Shown here piece after piece: positions 42,500-50,313 of a stretch of 64,000 bases of DNA. The notes under the pieces were generated by a model. It was not told the DNA's origin. It worked only from the letters and a program-made list of their open reading frames with translations, and did not search any database. The number at the start of each line of letters is the position of its first letter. Position 1 is the first letter of the stretch. This stretch comes from Ovoidimarina sp039190895 (lineage in GTDB: Bacteria; Pseudomonadota; Alphaproteobacteria; Rhodobacterales; Rhodobacteraceae), in contig JBCCXY010000003.1 in assembly GCA_039190895.1 (NCBI GenBank), positions 21,726-85,725 on the forward strand. The letters are read 5' to 3'. Made by a program: the position numbers and the translations under genes.

Positions 42500-42772
42500 T
42501 CAGGTTTGGGTGTAGGGGTGGTTGGCGCCCCAGACTTGCGCGACGTCCTTGGTGATGCGGCGCTCTTGCAGGCGGTCAAGCTCTTTCAGGGCGCTTTGGG
42601 TGTCACGGGTGCGGGCGTAGGCCTTGTCGAACGCCCGTCGGACCGAGCGGGGGCGCCAGGGCAAAACGGCCGAGGCGAGCCATGCGCGCAGTTCGGCGGG
42701 CAGGCGATCGTAATCCTGCATCGGGTTTTCGCTGCGACGCTTGCGTCGGAGGCTTGTGGCGCCATTTCTCAC
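42500..42772 (-). CDS. DUF6525-type small basic protein
   Basis: This 90-residue basic protein has the pattern SLRRKRRSENPMQDYDRLPAELRAWLA followed by LPWRPRSVRRAFDKA and a WGANHPY end. It resembles a short uncharacterised Rhodobacterales family (DUF6525 as I recall). GTG 42772 was chosen as the start; the downstream ATG 42721 lacks a ribosome site. It is divergent from a metallo-beta-lactamase-fold gene, with a Zur-like box between them. The function is unknown. Confidence 0.65.
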   Translation of the reverse strand: MRNGATSLRRKRRSENPMQDYDRLPAELRAWLASAVLPWRPRSVRRAFDKAYARTRDTQSALKELDRLQERRITKDVAQVWGANHPYTQT

Positions 42773-42807
42773 GAATGCTGACCTGCTGCTCGGTATCGGA
42801 CATTTAC

Positions 42808-42820
42808 GTTATATCATAAC
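42808..42820. promoter_or_regulatory. Zur-like box 3, between DUF6525 gene and MBL-fold gene
   Basis: GTTATATCATAAC, within ACGTTAT...ATAACGT (42806-42822), is the most symmetric of three GTTATNNNRTAAC sites in the window. It lies 36 bp before the DUF6525 gene and 68 bp before the metallo-beta-lactamase-fold gene, so it could control either or both. Confidence 0.55.
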
Positions 42821-42887
42821 GTCAAATTCGGCAAGCATGAGGCGGCGGTTTCGGTGTAGTCTGGGGCGAGACTAAGGGGAGGGAATC

Positions 42888-43799
42888 GTGAGACTTTCAC
42901 GCCGTACATTTGTTCAGGGCGCCGCGTCGGTTCCTCTGGTGGGCGCCCTGCCCCGCATGGCGCGGGCAGAGCTGTCGCTGGGTGCGTCGACGCTGACCAC
43001 AGTGAGCGATGGGGCGCTGATGCTTCCGGCCAATTTCCTCTTCGATCCGATGCCGCACGACGAGTTGCCCGCACTGATCGAAGAGTTCGGCCTGTCCACG
43101 GAACGGCTGATGCCGGAGTGCAATTTGGCGCTGTATCGCGATGGCACGAACACGGTGCTGTTCGACGTCGGCTCGGGCCCGGATTTCATGCCGTCAGCGG
43201 GGAAGATCATGGACAGCCTTGCGGCGCTTGGGCTCGCGCCCGAGGACGTGACGCATGTTCTGTTCACGCACGCGCATCCGGATCACATCTGGGGGTTGCT
43301 GGATGAGTTCGACGATCCGCTGTTCTACGAGGCGACTTACATGATGGGCCGGGCGGAGTGGGCGTATTGGTGGGATCCGGAGACTGTGAATTCCATCGGG
43401 GAGGCTCGGGCGGCGTTCGCTGTCGGGGCGAAGCGGAGGATGGAGGCAATTGAGGATGCCGTGGTGCTGTTCGACGACGGGGACGAGGTGCTGACGGGGA
43501 TCTCGGCGGTTTCGACGCCCGGGCACACGCCTGGACACATGGCGTTCGAGGTGCGGCAGGGATCAGAGGCGGCGCTGGTCGTGGGGGATGCTATCGGGAA
43601 CCACCATGTGGCGTTCCGGAAGCCTGAGTGGCCGAGTGGGCCTGACAATGACCGGGACCTGGCCATCACCACGCGGCGGATGCTGTTTGACCGGCTGACC
43701 GCCGAGCAGATGCCGATCATCGGGTTTCATCTGCCGAATGGCGGCATTGGGCGGGTCGAGGCAGACGGCGACGCGTATCGCTTCGTTGGGGCTGCGTGA
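42888..43799 (+). CDS. Tat-exported metallo-beta-lactamase-fold hydrolase
   Basis: This 303-residue periplasmic hydrolase has a Tat signal SRRTFVQ. The zinc motif HAHPDH (FTHAHPDHIWG) is complete, with later ligands His in TPGHTPGH, Asp in VVGDAIG and His in IIGFHLP. GTG 42888 follows a strong AGGGGAGGG ribosome site. Its stop overlaps the start of a second, degenerate MBL-fold gene. The substrate is unknown. A Zur-like box upstream suggests expression under zinc shortage, and neighbouring genes suggest a sulfur link. Confidence 0.85.
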   Translation: MRLSRRTFVQGAASVPLVGALPRMARAELSLGASTLTTVSDGALMLPANFLFDPMPHDELPALIEEFGLSTERLMPECNLALYRDGTNTVLFDVGSGPDFMPSAGKIMDSLAALGLAPEDVTHVLFTHAHPDHIWGLLDEFDDPLFYEATYMMGRAEWAYWWDPETVNSIGEARAAFAVGAKRRMEAIEDAVVLFDDGDEVLTGISAVSTPGHTPGHMAFEVRQGSEAALVVGDAIGNHHVAFRKPEWPSGPDNDRDLAITTRRMLFDRLTAEQMPIIGFHLPNGGIGRVEADGDAYRFVGAA

Positions 43800-44734
43800 T
43801 GCGGTGGGTTGCATTGTGTCTTATCGCGGCCCCTGCTTTGGCGAGCGAGGACATCGCGGATCAGTATCCCGGGTCGCCGCTGTATTCGAAGCCCATCGAA
43901 GTGATCCCGCATGTGTGGTCGGCAATTGGGGCGACGGCGCCGCCAACCTATGAAAACTCGGGCCATAACAACAACCTGAGCTTCATTGTGACGGGCGACG
44001 GGGTGGTCGTGATCAATGGCGGGGCGGCGTATATCCTTGCCGAGGCGCTGCATGCAGAGATCAAGGCCATCACGGACCAGCCGGTGAAGCTGGTGATCGA
44101 TGAGAACGGTCAGGGGCATGCAATGCTCGGCAACTCGTACTGGGCCGAGCAAGGGGTGCCGATCCTTGCCCATGTGGACGCGGCGCATGAGATTGAGGAG
44201 CGAGGGCATGCCATTCTGGAGGGCATGACGCGCTACAATCGGGACAAGGCGGAGGGGACGTTCGTGGCCCCGCCGACCGAGACGTTCGAGGACACGCGCG
44301 TCATCGAGATGGGCGAGTTCCGAATCGAGGTGCTGTACCTCGGCCCCGCCCATGGGCCGGGCGACACGCAGGTGTGGCTGCCGGAGCAGAGCCTTGTCAT
44401 CGCGGGCGACATGGCGTTTCACCAGCGGCTGCTGCCGATCTTTGAGGACACCATCGTGGCCGATTGGATCGAGACCTGGGATGCGTTCGAGGCGTTGGGT
44501 GCCACCTACGTCATTCCCGGCCACGGGACGCCGACGAACATGGCGCAGGTGCGGCGGTATACGCGGGATTACCTTGTGTATCTGCGCGAAAAGGTTGGCG
44601 AACACCTCGACGCCGGGGGCGATCTGGCAGAGGCGTATTACGTCGACCAAAGCCCCTATGCGCATCTGGATACGTTTGAGGAGCTGGCCACCCGCAACGC
44701 GGGCCGCGTGTACGAGCAGATGGAGTTCGAGTGA
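43796..44734 (+). CDS. Periplasmic MBL-fold protein with altered zinc site
   Basis: This 312-residue exported MBL-fold protein has a signal peptide ending near ALA-SE. Where HxHxDH is expected it reads ENGQGH, so only the last histidine of the motif is kept. The later ligand positions remain (GPAHGPGD, IAGDMAFH, IPGHGTP). It resembles the SoxH-like/quinoprotein-associated MBL group. It may bind a single metal or a different cofactor. It starts at GTG 43796 (or ATG 43799), overlaps the preceding gene, and overlaps the following Crp/Fnr gene. Confidence 0.8.
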   Translation: MMRWVALCLIAAPALASEDIADQYPGSPLYSKPIEVIPHVWSAIGATAPPTYENSGHNNNLSFIVTGDGVVVINGGAAYILAEALHAEIKAITDQPVKLVIDENGQGHAMLGNSYWAEQGVPILAHVDAAHEIEERGHAILEGMTRYNRDKAEGTFVAPPTETFEDTRVIEMGEFRIEVLYLGPAHGPGDTQVWLPEQSLVIAGDMAFHQRLLPIFEDTIVADWIETWDAFEALGATYVIPGHGTPTNMAQVRRYTRDYLVYLREKVGEHLDAGGDLAEAYYVDQSPYAHLDTFEELATRNAGRVYEQMEFE

Positions 44735-45339
44735 CCGAACTCGCAGAGTACATCGCCAAGGGCGAGGCGCTGGCGGTGCCGGATGGCACCTGCCTGTTTC
44801 GGCCCGGTGACGAGGGGCGGGCGTTTCTGATCGTCACGGAAGGCGCGGTTCGGGTGGAGCAGACGAACAGCGCGGGGCGGACGATTGTACTCTATCGCGT
44901 GGAGGCGGGGGATAGCTGTGTGCTGACCACGACCTGTCTGCTCTCGGGTAAGCCCTATTCGGGGTACGGCTATGCCGAGGGCCAAGTGAGGGCGGCGGCG
45001 ATTTCGGCTGAGCGGTTTCGGGCGTTGCTGCGCTCTGACCCTGGGTTTCAGGAGCTGGTGTTTCGCGGCTTTGCGGCGCGGGTCGGGGAGCTGACGGATG
45101 TCATCGACGAGTTGCTGGAGCATCGGACTGACCTGCGCCTTGCGCGGTGGCTCGCGGCGCGGGGGACGGTGGATATTCAGATGACGCAGCAGGAGATGGC
45201 GCAGGAATTGGGGACGGTGCGAGAGGTGGTGTCGCGGGCGCTGAAGTCGTTTGAGGCGCGCGGCTGGATCGCGCTGGGACGCGGTATAGTTACTGTGCGG
45301 AACCCTTCGGCTTTGCTTGACCACGGAAACTCGTCCTGA
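44731..45339 (+). CDS. Crp/Fnr-family transcriptional regulator
   Basis: This 202-residue regulator has an N-terminal cyclic-nucleotide-binding-type beta barrel and a C-terminal winged helix (MTQQEMAQELGTVREVVSRALKSF). The recognition helix has the E..SR pattern of Fnr-like TTGA-binding proteins. It lacks the N-terminal Fe-S cysteine cluster but has Cys21, Cys63 and Cys69 (SCVLTTTCL), which could sense redox or sulfane sulfur. GTG 44731 overlaps the MBL gene stop. It likely controls the YgaP-like/rhodanese genes next to it. Confidence 0.85.
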   Translation: MTELAEYIAKGEALAVPDGTCLFRPGDEGRAFLIVTEGAVRVEQTNSAGRTIVLYRVEAGDSCVLTTTCLLSGKPYSGYGYAEGQVRAAAISAERFRALLRSDPGFQELVFRGFAARVGELTDVIDELLEHRTDLRLARWLAARGTVDIQMTQQEMAQELGTVREVVSRALKSFEARGWIALGRGIVTVRNPSALLDHGNSS

Positions 45340-45342
45340 TGT

Positions 45343-45398
45343 GTGACACTGTCACTGACGCGCCGCGCGCTGCCTGTTTGATTGACCTCAGTTCAAAC
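45343..45398. promoter_or_regulatory. Promoter with two inverted repeats before YgaP-like gene
   Basis: The 75-bp gap after the Crp/Fnr gene has a perfect 13-base palindrome GTGACACTGTCAC (45343-45355). A second inverted repeat, GTTTGA-N11-TCAAAC (45376-45398), lies just before the ribosome site. The second resembles an Fnr/Crp-type TTGA...TCAA site. Either may be the operator for the neighbouring regulator. Confidence 0.45.
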
Positions 45399-45414
45399 AC
45401 AGGAGGACCGACCT

Positions 45415-45603
45415 ATGACCCGCAACCTCGGACAAATCGACCGCATCGCCCGCTTCGCGCTGGGCGCGCTTTTGATCGTGCTGGCGATCCTGGGCACGAT
45501 TGGCGTGTGGGGGTATCTGGGCGTGATCCTCGTCGGCACGGCCTTCGTGAGCTTCTGTCCGATCTACCGGATTGTCGGGCTCAAAACCTGTCAGGATTGC
45601 TGA
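45415..45603 (+). CDS. YgaP-like transmembrane protein (DUF2892)
   Basis: This 62-residue membrane protein has two helices (RFALGALLIVLAILGTIGVW and YLGVILVGTAFVSFCPIYRIVGL) and a C-terminal TCQDC motif. It matches the YgaP transmembrane domain (DUF2892), usually fused or linked to rhodanese for sulfur handling. ATG 45415 has a perfect AGGAGG upstream; the frame opening at 45382 is less likely. The rhodanese gene starts inside its end. Confidence 0.85.
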   Translation: MTRNLGQIDRIARFALGALLIVLAILGTIGVWGYLGVILVGTAFVSFCPIYRIVGLKTCQDC

Positions 45604-46046
45604 TCCGCCGTGTCCTTGCCGCCGCTTTGGCGCTATTGCTTGCGACGGCGGCGATAGCGGAGGCGGAGATGCTGAGTGCACCTGATGCGGCAGAGCGGGT
45701 GGCGGCGGGCGAAATGGTGTTGCTCGACATCCGGTCCGCCGAAGAGTGGGCCGAGAGTGGCGTGGCGGAGGGCGCGTGGCCCGTGTCGATGCACGCGGAT
45801 GATTTTCTGCCGCGGCTGCAGGAGATCCTGTCACGCTATCCGCCAGAGCAGATCGGCCTGATCTGCGCGACGGGCGGACGGTCGGCGCATGTCGCGGAGT
45901 TTCTGCAGAAGAACGGGGTTGCCGGGGTGTCCGACGTGTCGGAGGGCATGCACGGCAACGGACAGGCCGTGGGCTGGATTGAGCGTGGGCTGCCGGTCGT
46001 CCCGGTTGAGCAGGCACAGGCGCGGTACGAGGCCGCGTTGGAGTGA
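45597..46046 (+). CDS. Periplasmic rhodanese-domain protein
   Basis: This protein of about 149 residues has a signal peptide (RRVLAAALALLLATAAIAEA) and a single rhodanese domain with catalytic Cys in CATGGRSAHVA. It probably carries persulfide sulfur. The start is uncertain: TTG 45597, overlapping the YgaP-like stop, gives a good signal peptide, while ATG 45669 would remove it. Together with the YgaP-like gene it looks like a split version of the YgaP fusion. It converges on hemA with a 3-base gap. Confidence 0.8.
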   Translation: MLIRRVLAAALALLLATAAIAEAEMLSAPDAAERVAAGEMVLLDIRSAEEWAESGVAEGAWPVSMHADDFLPRLQEILSRYPPEQIGLICATGGRSAHVAEFLQKNGVAGVSDVSEGMHGNGQAVGWIERGLPVVPVEQAQARYEAALE

Positions 46047-46049
46047 CCC

Positions 46050-47318
46050 CTATTGCGCGGCGAGGGGCATGCGGGCGAGCTGGCACTGTGCCCACAGGTT
46101 TTCAAGCGCGCTGACGAGGCGATCCACATCCTCATCCGAGTGCACCGGTGACGGCGTGATGCGCAGACGCTCGGTCCCCATGGGGACCGTAGGATGGTTA
46201 ATAGGCTGTATATAAATCCCGTAATCGCGCAGCAGCGTGTCTGAGATAAATTTGCATTTCACCGGGTCGCCGACCATCACGGGGATGATGTGGCTGGGGT
46301 TGTCGATATGCGGCAAGCCGATGGCATCGAGCCGTTCGCGCACCTCGGCGACACGGGCCTGGTGGGCGGCGCGTTCGCTGGTGCTTTCCTTCAGATGGCG
46401 GATCGACGCGGCGGCCCCGGCGGCGACGGAGGGTGGCAGAGCCGTGGTGAAGATGAAACCGCTCGCGAAGGAGCGGACGAAATCGCAGAGCTCTGCCGAC
46501 GCGGCGATGTAGCCGCCAACGACGCCAAAGGCTTTGCCGAGCGTGCCCTCGATCACCGTGAGACGGTGCATCAGGCCACGTTCCTCGGCGATGCCGCCGC
46601 CGCGCGGGCCGTAGAGGCCGACGGCGTGGACCTCGTCGAGGTAGGTCATGGCACCATACCGGTCGGCGAGGTCGCAGATCTCTTCGATTGGGGCGATATC
46701 GCCGTCCATGGAGTAGACGCTTTCGAAGGCGATCAGCTTGGGCTGGTCTTTGGGCAACTCGGCCAGCTTGGCCTCAAGGTCGGCCATGTCGTTGTGCTTC
46801 CAGATGATCTTTTGCGCACGCGAGTGGCGGATGCCCTCGATCATGGAAGCGTGGTTCAGCGCGTCAGACAGGACGACGCAGTTGGGGATGCGGGAGGCCA
46901 GGGTGCCCAGCGCCGCCCAGTTCGAAACGTAGCCGCTGGTGAACAAGAGCGCGGCTTCCTTACCGTGGAGGTCGGCGAGTTCCGTCTCCAGCAGGACGTG
47001 GTCGTGTGTTGTGCCCGAGATGTTGCGCGTGCCCCCTGCTCCGGCGCCGGTCCGATCGAGCGCCTCGTGCATGGCCGCGAGGACCTTGGGATGCTGGCCC
47101 ATGCCGAGATAGTCGTTGGAGCACCAGATCGTCACGTCTCCGTTGCCGTTGTGGCAGGTGGCGCGGGGGAAGGCCCCCTTGTGACGCTCCAACTCGGCGA
47201 ATTCGCGGTAGTTTCCGCTGTCGCGGAGGGCGGTCAGTTCCGACTGGAAGAAGGTCTGGCAGTCCCAGGTACCATCCGCATCGTTCGCATGCTGCGGCCG
47301 TAGGTCTTCAATAGACAT
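46050..47318 (-). CDS. hemA: 5-aminolevulinate synthase
   Basis: This is the PLP enzyme that condenses glycine and succinyl-CoA to 5-aminolevulinate, the first step of C4-pathway tetrapyrrole synthesis. The 422-residue protein has WCSNDYLGMGQHP, GTTHDH, the YLDEVHAVGLYGPRGGG block and the PLP lysine in EGTLGKAFG. The start is ATG 47318 or 47321. An Fnr-like box lies about 70 bp upstream. It follows soxF on the same strand but probably has its own promoter. The product feeds haem for the cytochromes encoded here. Confidence 0.95.
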   Translation of the reverse strand: MSIEDLRPQHANDADGTWDCQTFFQSELTALRDSGNYREFAELERHKGAFPRATCHNGNGDVTIWCSNDYLGMGQHPKVLAAMHEALDRTGAGAGGTRNISGTTHDHVLLETELADLHGKEAALLFTSGYVSNWAALGTLASRIPNCVVLSDALNHASMIEGIRHSRAQKIIWKHNDMADLEAKLAELPKDQPKLIAFESVYSMDGDIAPIEEICDLADRYGAMTYLDEVHAVGLYGPRGGGIAEERGLMHRLTVIEGTLGKAFGVVGGYIAASAELCDFVRSFASGFIFTTALPPSVAAGAAASIRHLKESTSERAAHQARVAEVRERLDAIGLPHIDNPSHIIPVMVGDPVKCKFISDTLLRDYGIYIQPINHPTVPMGTERLRITPSPVHSDEDVDRLVSALENLWAQCQLARMPLAAQ

Positions 47319-47386
47319 CATGGGTCGTCTTTTCCCCTGCTTGCGTAGTGCTGGCGTGAGCGTGGCGAGGTGCCGCGTTCCGGTCT

Positions 47387-47400
47387 TTGAGCCAGATCAA
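47387..47400. promoter_or_regulatory. Fnr-like box upstream of hemA
   Basis: TTGAGCCAGATCAA differs by one base from the FNR consensus TTGATNNNNATCAA. It lies in the 101-bp gap before hemA. FnrL control of hemA is known in Rhodobacter sphaeroides, which supports a real site. Confidence 0.65.
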
Positions 47401-47422
47401 AAACCGGAGCGCAGCGCTTAAG

Positions 47423-48688
47423 TTAGCCGAGCATGTCGCTTGTGATGCCGGTGTACCAGCCCTCGGACTCTTCATAGGTCGCCTTGCGGACATCCGGGGT
47501 TTCGCCGGTTTCCGAGATGAAGCCGTCGACCCTGGCAATTTTCTCGTCGGTGGCCTCGTAGGTTGCGCCGACTTTCACGCCATCGTTTGCGGCGATCAGC
47601 GACCAGCAGGTGTTGGCGAACTTGGCCGGGAACACGCGAGAGCCGGTGAGCGCGCCGCGAACGGCATTGGCGCAAACCTTGGCCTGGCTGTTGGCCGAAT
47701 AGCCGGACTTGGGCATGTCCCCCTGCTGGCTGGCATCGCCGAGGACATAGATGTCGGCGTCGGCCTTGGTCGACATGTCGACGGCGTTGACCGGGGCCCA
47801 GTTGCCGTCGGTGACACCCGCAAGCTCGGCAATGCGGCCGGCTTTCATGGCCGGAATAACGTTGCAGACATCGACATTGGTGACCTCGCCGTCGATGGTG
47901 ACCGTCATTGCGCCCGGATCGACCGAGACCTGATCGCCGCCGAAATCGCTGCCGATCCAGTCGATCATCCCGGCGTAGTGGCTGTTCCACCCTTCCTCGA
48001 ACAGTGCCTGCTTGGAGAACTTTTCTTTCGGGTCTGCAACGATGATCTTGGCGGTCGGGTTGTTGGCCTTGAGGTAGTGGGCGACCATCGACACACGCTC
48101 ATACGGTCCCGGCGGGCAGCGATAGGGGTTTGGCGGGGCGACCATGGCGTAGGTGCCGCCTTCGGGCATGGCCATGAGCTGAGCCTTGAGAAGTTCGGAC
48201 TGCGATCCGGCCTTGTAGGCGTGCGGCATCGCGTTTTGCGAGCTGAGGTCCCAGCCTTCGACCGCACCATCGACGAAGTCGATGCCCGGCGAGAGGATCA
48301 GCTTGTCGTAGGGGACCGAGGCGCCGCCCGCGAGGGCCACCGTCTTGGCGTCGCGGTCCACGCCGATGGCCCAGTCATGCACGACGTTTACGCCGCCCGC
48401 AGCAAGGGTGCCGTAGGTGTGGCCGATATCGTCGATCTCTTTAAACCCGCCGATATAGAGGTTCGAGAAAAAGCAGGTGTAATACTTGCGCGTCGGTTCG
48501 ATCAGCGTGACGTCGACTTCGCCTTCGCTGTCTTTGGCGATGTAGCGGGCCGCTGTTGCGCCGCCTGCACCGCCGCCGACGACAACAACGCGCGGCTTGC
48601 CATGCCCGGCGCCCATCACCATTGGCGCCGACGCTGCTGCGGATACCGCCACGGTGGTGCCAATGAACGTGCGTCTGTTCAGTTTCAT
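47423..48688 (-). CDS. soxF: Sulfide dehydrogenase (flavocytochrome c) flavoprotein SoxF
   Basis: This 421-residue FAD protein is of the flavocytochrome c sulfide dehydrogenase family, exported by a Tat signal (NRRTFIG). The FAD-binding motif VVVVGGGAGGATAA is clear. A redox cysteine pair (CFFSN and CPPG, about 200 residues apart) and a GDAS block match the family. ATG 48688 was chosen because it starts the Tat peptide and GGAGGAG lies upstream. It is the last gene of the sox operon, behind the small cytochrome. It oxidises sulfide in the periplasm with that cytochrome. Confidence 0.92.
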   Translation of the reverse strand: MKLNRRTFIGTTVAVSAAASAPMVMGAGHGKPRVVVVGGGAGGATAARYIAKDSEGEVDVTLIEPTRKYYTCFFSNLYIGGFKEIDDIGHTYGTLAAGGVNVVHDWAIGVDRDAKTVALAGGASVPYDKLILSPGIDFVDGAVEGWDLSSQNAMPHAYKAGSQSELLKAQLMAMPEGGTYAMVAPPNPYRCPPGPYERVSMVAHYLKANNPTAKIIVADPKEKFSKQALFEEGWNSHYAGMIDWIGSDFGGDQVSVDPGAMTVTIDGEVTNVDVCNVIPAMKAGRIAELAGVTDGNWAPVNAVDMSTKADADIYVLGDASQQGDMPKSGYSANSQAKVCANAVRGALTGSRVFPAKFANTCWSLIAANDGVKVGATYEATDEKIARVDGFISETGETPDVRKATYEESEGWYTGITSDMLG

Positions 48689-48713
48689 TTGGTTTCTCCT
48701 CCCTAGTCGCCCC

Positions 48714-49025
48714 TTATTCGTCGAGGCTATTGAAGTATGCCGCAAGAGCGGCGATCTCGTCATCCGCCAATCGCCCTGCGACCAATTGCATGACCGGGTT
48801 CTCGCGATGCTTTGCCCTGTAGGCGTGCATGGCCATCACAAAGTACTCCGGGTCCAACCCGACGATACCGGGAATGCCGTCATTGTCACCGTCGGCCTGA
48901 TGGCAGGTCAGGCATTCAGAGGCGAGGTATTCGCCGTATTCGATGTCGCCTTCGATGGCCAAAACCTCGTCCGGGACGGTGAAGGTCGCAAGGATGAGCG
49001 CGGGTTTGGCTGCCGCGTCAGTCAC
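48714..49025 (-). CDS. soxE: Small monohaem c-type cytochrome, SoxE/FccA position
   Basis: This 103-residue class I cytochrome c has one haem site (CLTCH) and a probable axial Met in NPVMQLVAGRL. It lies between soxD and soxF, where soxE encodes the electron acceptor of SoxF. It is only half the size of the dihaem SoxE of Paracoccus. The start GTG 49025 overlaps soxD by 8 bases, and an in-frame stop lies just upstream. The resulting N-terminus (VTDAAAKPALILATF) is a very weak signal peptide, odd for a cytochrome c that must be exported. Confidence 0.75.
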   Translation of the reverse strand: MTDAAAKPALILATFTVPDEVLAIEGDIEYGEYLASECLTCHQADGDNDGIPGIVGLDPEYFVMAMHAYRAKHRENPVMQLVAGRLADDEIAALAAYFNSLDE

Positions 49026-50313
49026 CCGGAAAGCTACTCAGGTACGCAATGATTGCTTCCTGATCTCCTTCCTTTTTGAGTCCGCTGAATGACATCTTGG
49101 TGCCCGGCATGAACGCTTTTGGCTTGGCAAGGAACGCGGCGAGCGATTGTTCGTCCCAGATGCGGCCCTCGTCCAAGGCCGTTTTGAAGGCGGCAGAGTA
49201 TGAGAACCCATCAACCGCGCCCATGGTGCGCCCCAACAGGGCGTTCAGGTGCGGACCGGATCCGTTCTTTGCGCCCTCGCCCACCTGATGGCAGGCGGAG
49301 CATTTGCGGAAGACCCTTTCCCCCGCCGCGATAAGGGTGGTGCCATCGTCCGGATCTTCCGCCTTGGCGGCGGCTTGTACGGGTTGCGCTGGTGCGGCGT
49401 CGGGGATGAAGGACGGTCCGGCGGCGGTGAACGAGGGCAGCGCGTCGTCGCGCGCGTGGTTCATGACGGAGTTGGAGCCGCCTTCAGGCGGTGTTTCGAC
49501 AAGGAAGACCGAGCGCATGGTGACCTCGACCTCGTCCTTGCAGTTTTCCATGCAGGGGTCGGCGCGCCATTGCGAGTACTCCAATTCGGGGCGGTCATCG
49601 ATGACGAAGCCCTCCATGTTGTACATGTCGAAGTCGGCGAGGTTTTCGTGGTTGAGTTCAAAGTCGTCGTCCACGAGGTCGTTGGAATACAGGATGTAGG
49701 CGACGATGGCGTAGGTTTCGTCTGGGGTCAGAGTGCCTGCGTCGCCGAAGGGCATGGAGCGGGAGATATAGTCCCACGCGGTGGACAAATGCGGCCAGTA
49801 GGAGCCGACGGTTTTGACCGGGTCTTCGTCGGCGAGCGTGTCGAAGCCGCCTGCGAGGACGGGCCAGTTATCGACACCTTCGGCGAAGTCTCCGTGGCAG
49901 GCGGCGCATTTGTCGGCATAGACGTCTTCGCCCGTCCAGACGTCGCCGGAGCCTTCGGGGAGGCCGCGCCCGTCGGGGAGAACGTCAACGTCCCATGCGG
50001 CGATTTCTTCGGCGTGGGCGGGGCGACCGAGGCCGTAGGTGACGTCCGGGATTGGGGCAGGGGTGGTCAAGCGCTCGGTTGCTGTGGCTTGGACCTCGGC
50101 GATCTTCTGTTCCAGCTCTGCGGCGCGCTGGGCTTCGGTTTTGGCGGCTTGTGTGGCCACGGACGCCTGCGTCTGGGCACGTTCGACGCTGCTGGTGAGC
50201 TGTTCGATCTGGTTGGCGCCGTAGTTTCGGTTGGCGACACCATAGGCAAGGCCGATGGCCAGCGCAGTGCCGCCGAGGATGGCCGGGATGAACGTGCTAG
50301 GAGACTTCGACAT
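49018..50313 (-). CDS. soxD: Sulfane dehydrogenase cytochrome subunit SoxD
   Basis: This is the dihaem cytochrome c subunit of sulfur (sulfane) dehydrogenase SoxCD, 431 residues long. It has an N-terminal membrane-type signal helix, a helical linker, a first haem domain (CAACHGDF) and a C-terminal haem domain (CSACHQVGEGAKNGSGPHLN). ATG 50313 was chosen; the upstream open frame lies within soxC. It overlaps soxC by 17 bases and soxE by 8. It passes the six electrons taken from the SoxY-bound sulfane to cytochrome c. Confidence 0.93.
   Translation of the reverse strand: MSKSPSTFIPAILGGTALAIGLAYGVANRNYGANQIEQLTSSVERAQTQASVATQAAKTEAQRAAELEQKIAEVQATATERLTTPAPIPDVTYGLGRPAHAEEIAAWDVDVLPDGRGLPEGSGDVWTGEDVYADKCAACHGDFAEGVDNWPVLAGGFDTLADEDPVKTVGSYWPHLSTAWDYISRSMPFGDAGTLTPDETYAIVAYILYSNDLVDDDFELNHENLADFDMYNMEGFVIDDRPELEYSQWRADPCMENCKDEVEVTMRSVFLVETPPEGGSNSVMNHARDDALPSFTAAGPSFIPDAAPAQPVQAAAKAEDPDDGTTLIAAGERVFRKCSACHQVGEGAKNGSGPHLNALLGRTMGAVDGFSYSAAFKTALDEGRIWDEQSLAAFLAKPKAFMPGTKMSFSGLKKEGDQEAIIAYLSSFPGD

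Noticed and set aside
45285..45300. GGTATAGTTAC, a possible fourth Zur-like site
   Set aside because: It lacks the GTTAT...RTAAC symmetry and lies inside the Crp/Fnr coding sequence.
47322..47422. Rho-independent terminator between soxF and hemA
   Set aside because: Only weak stems and no T-run are visible; the Fnr-like box is the only clear element there.
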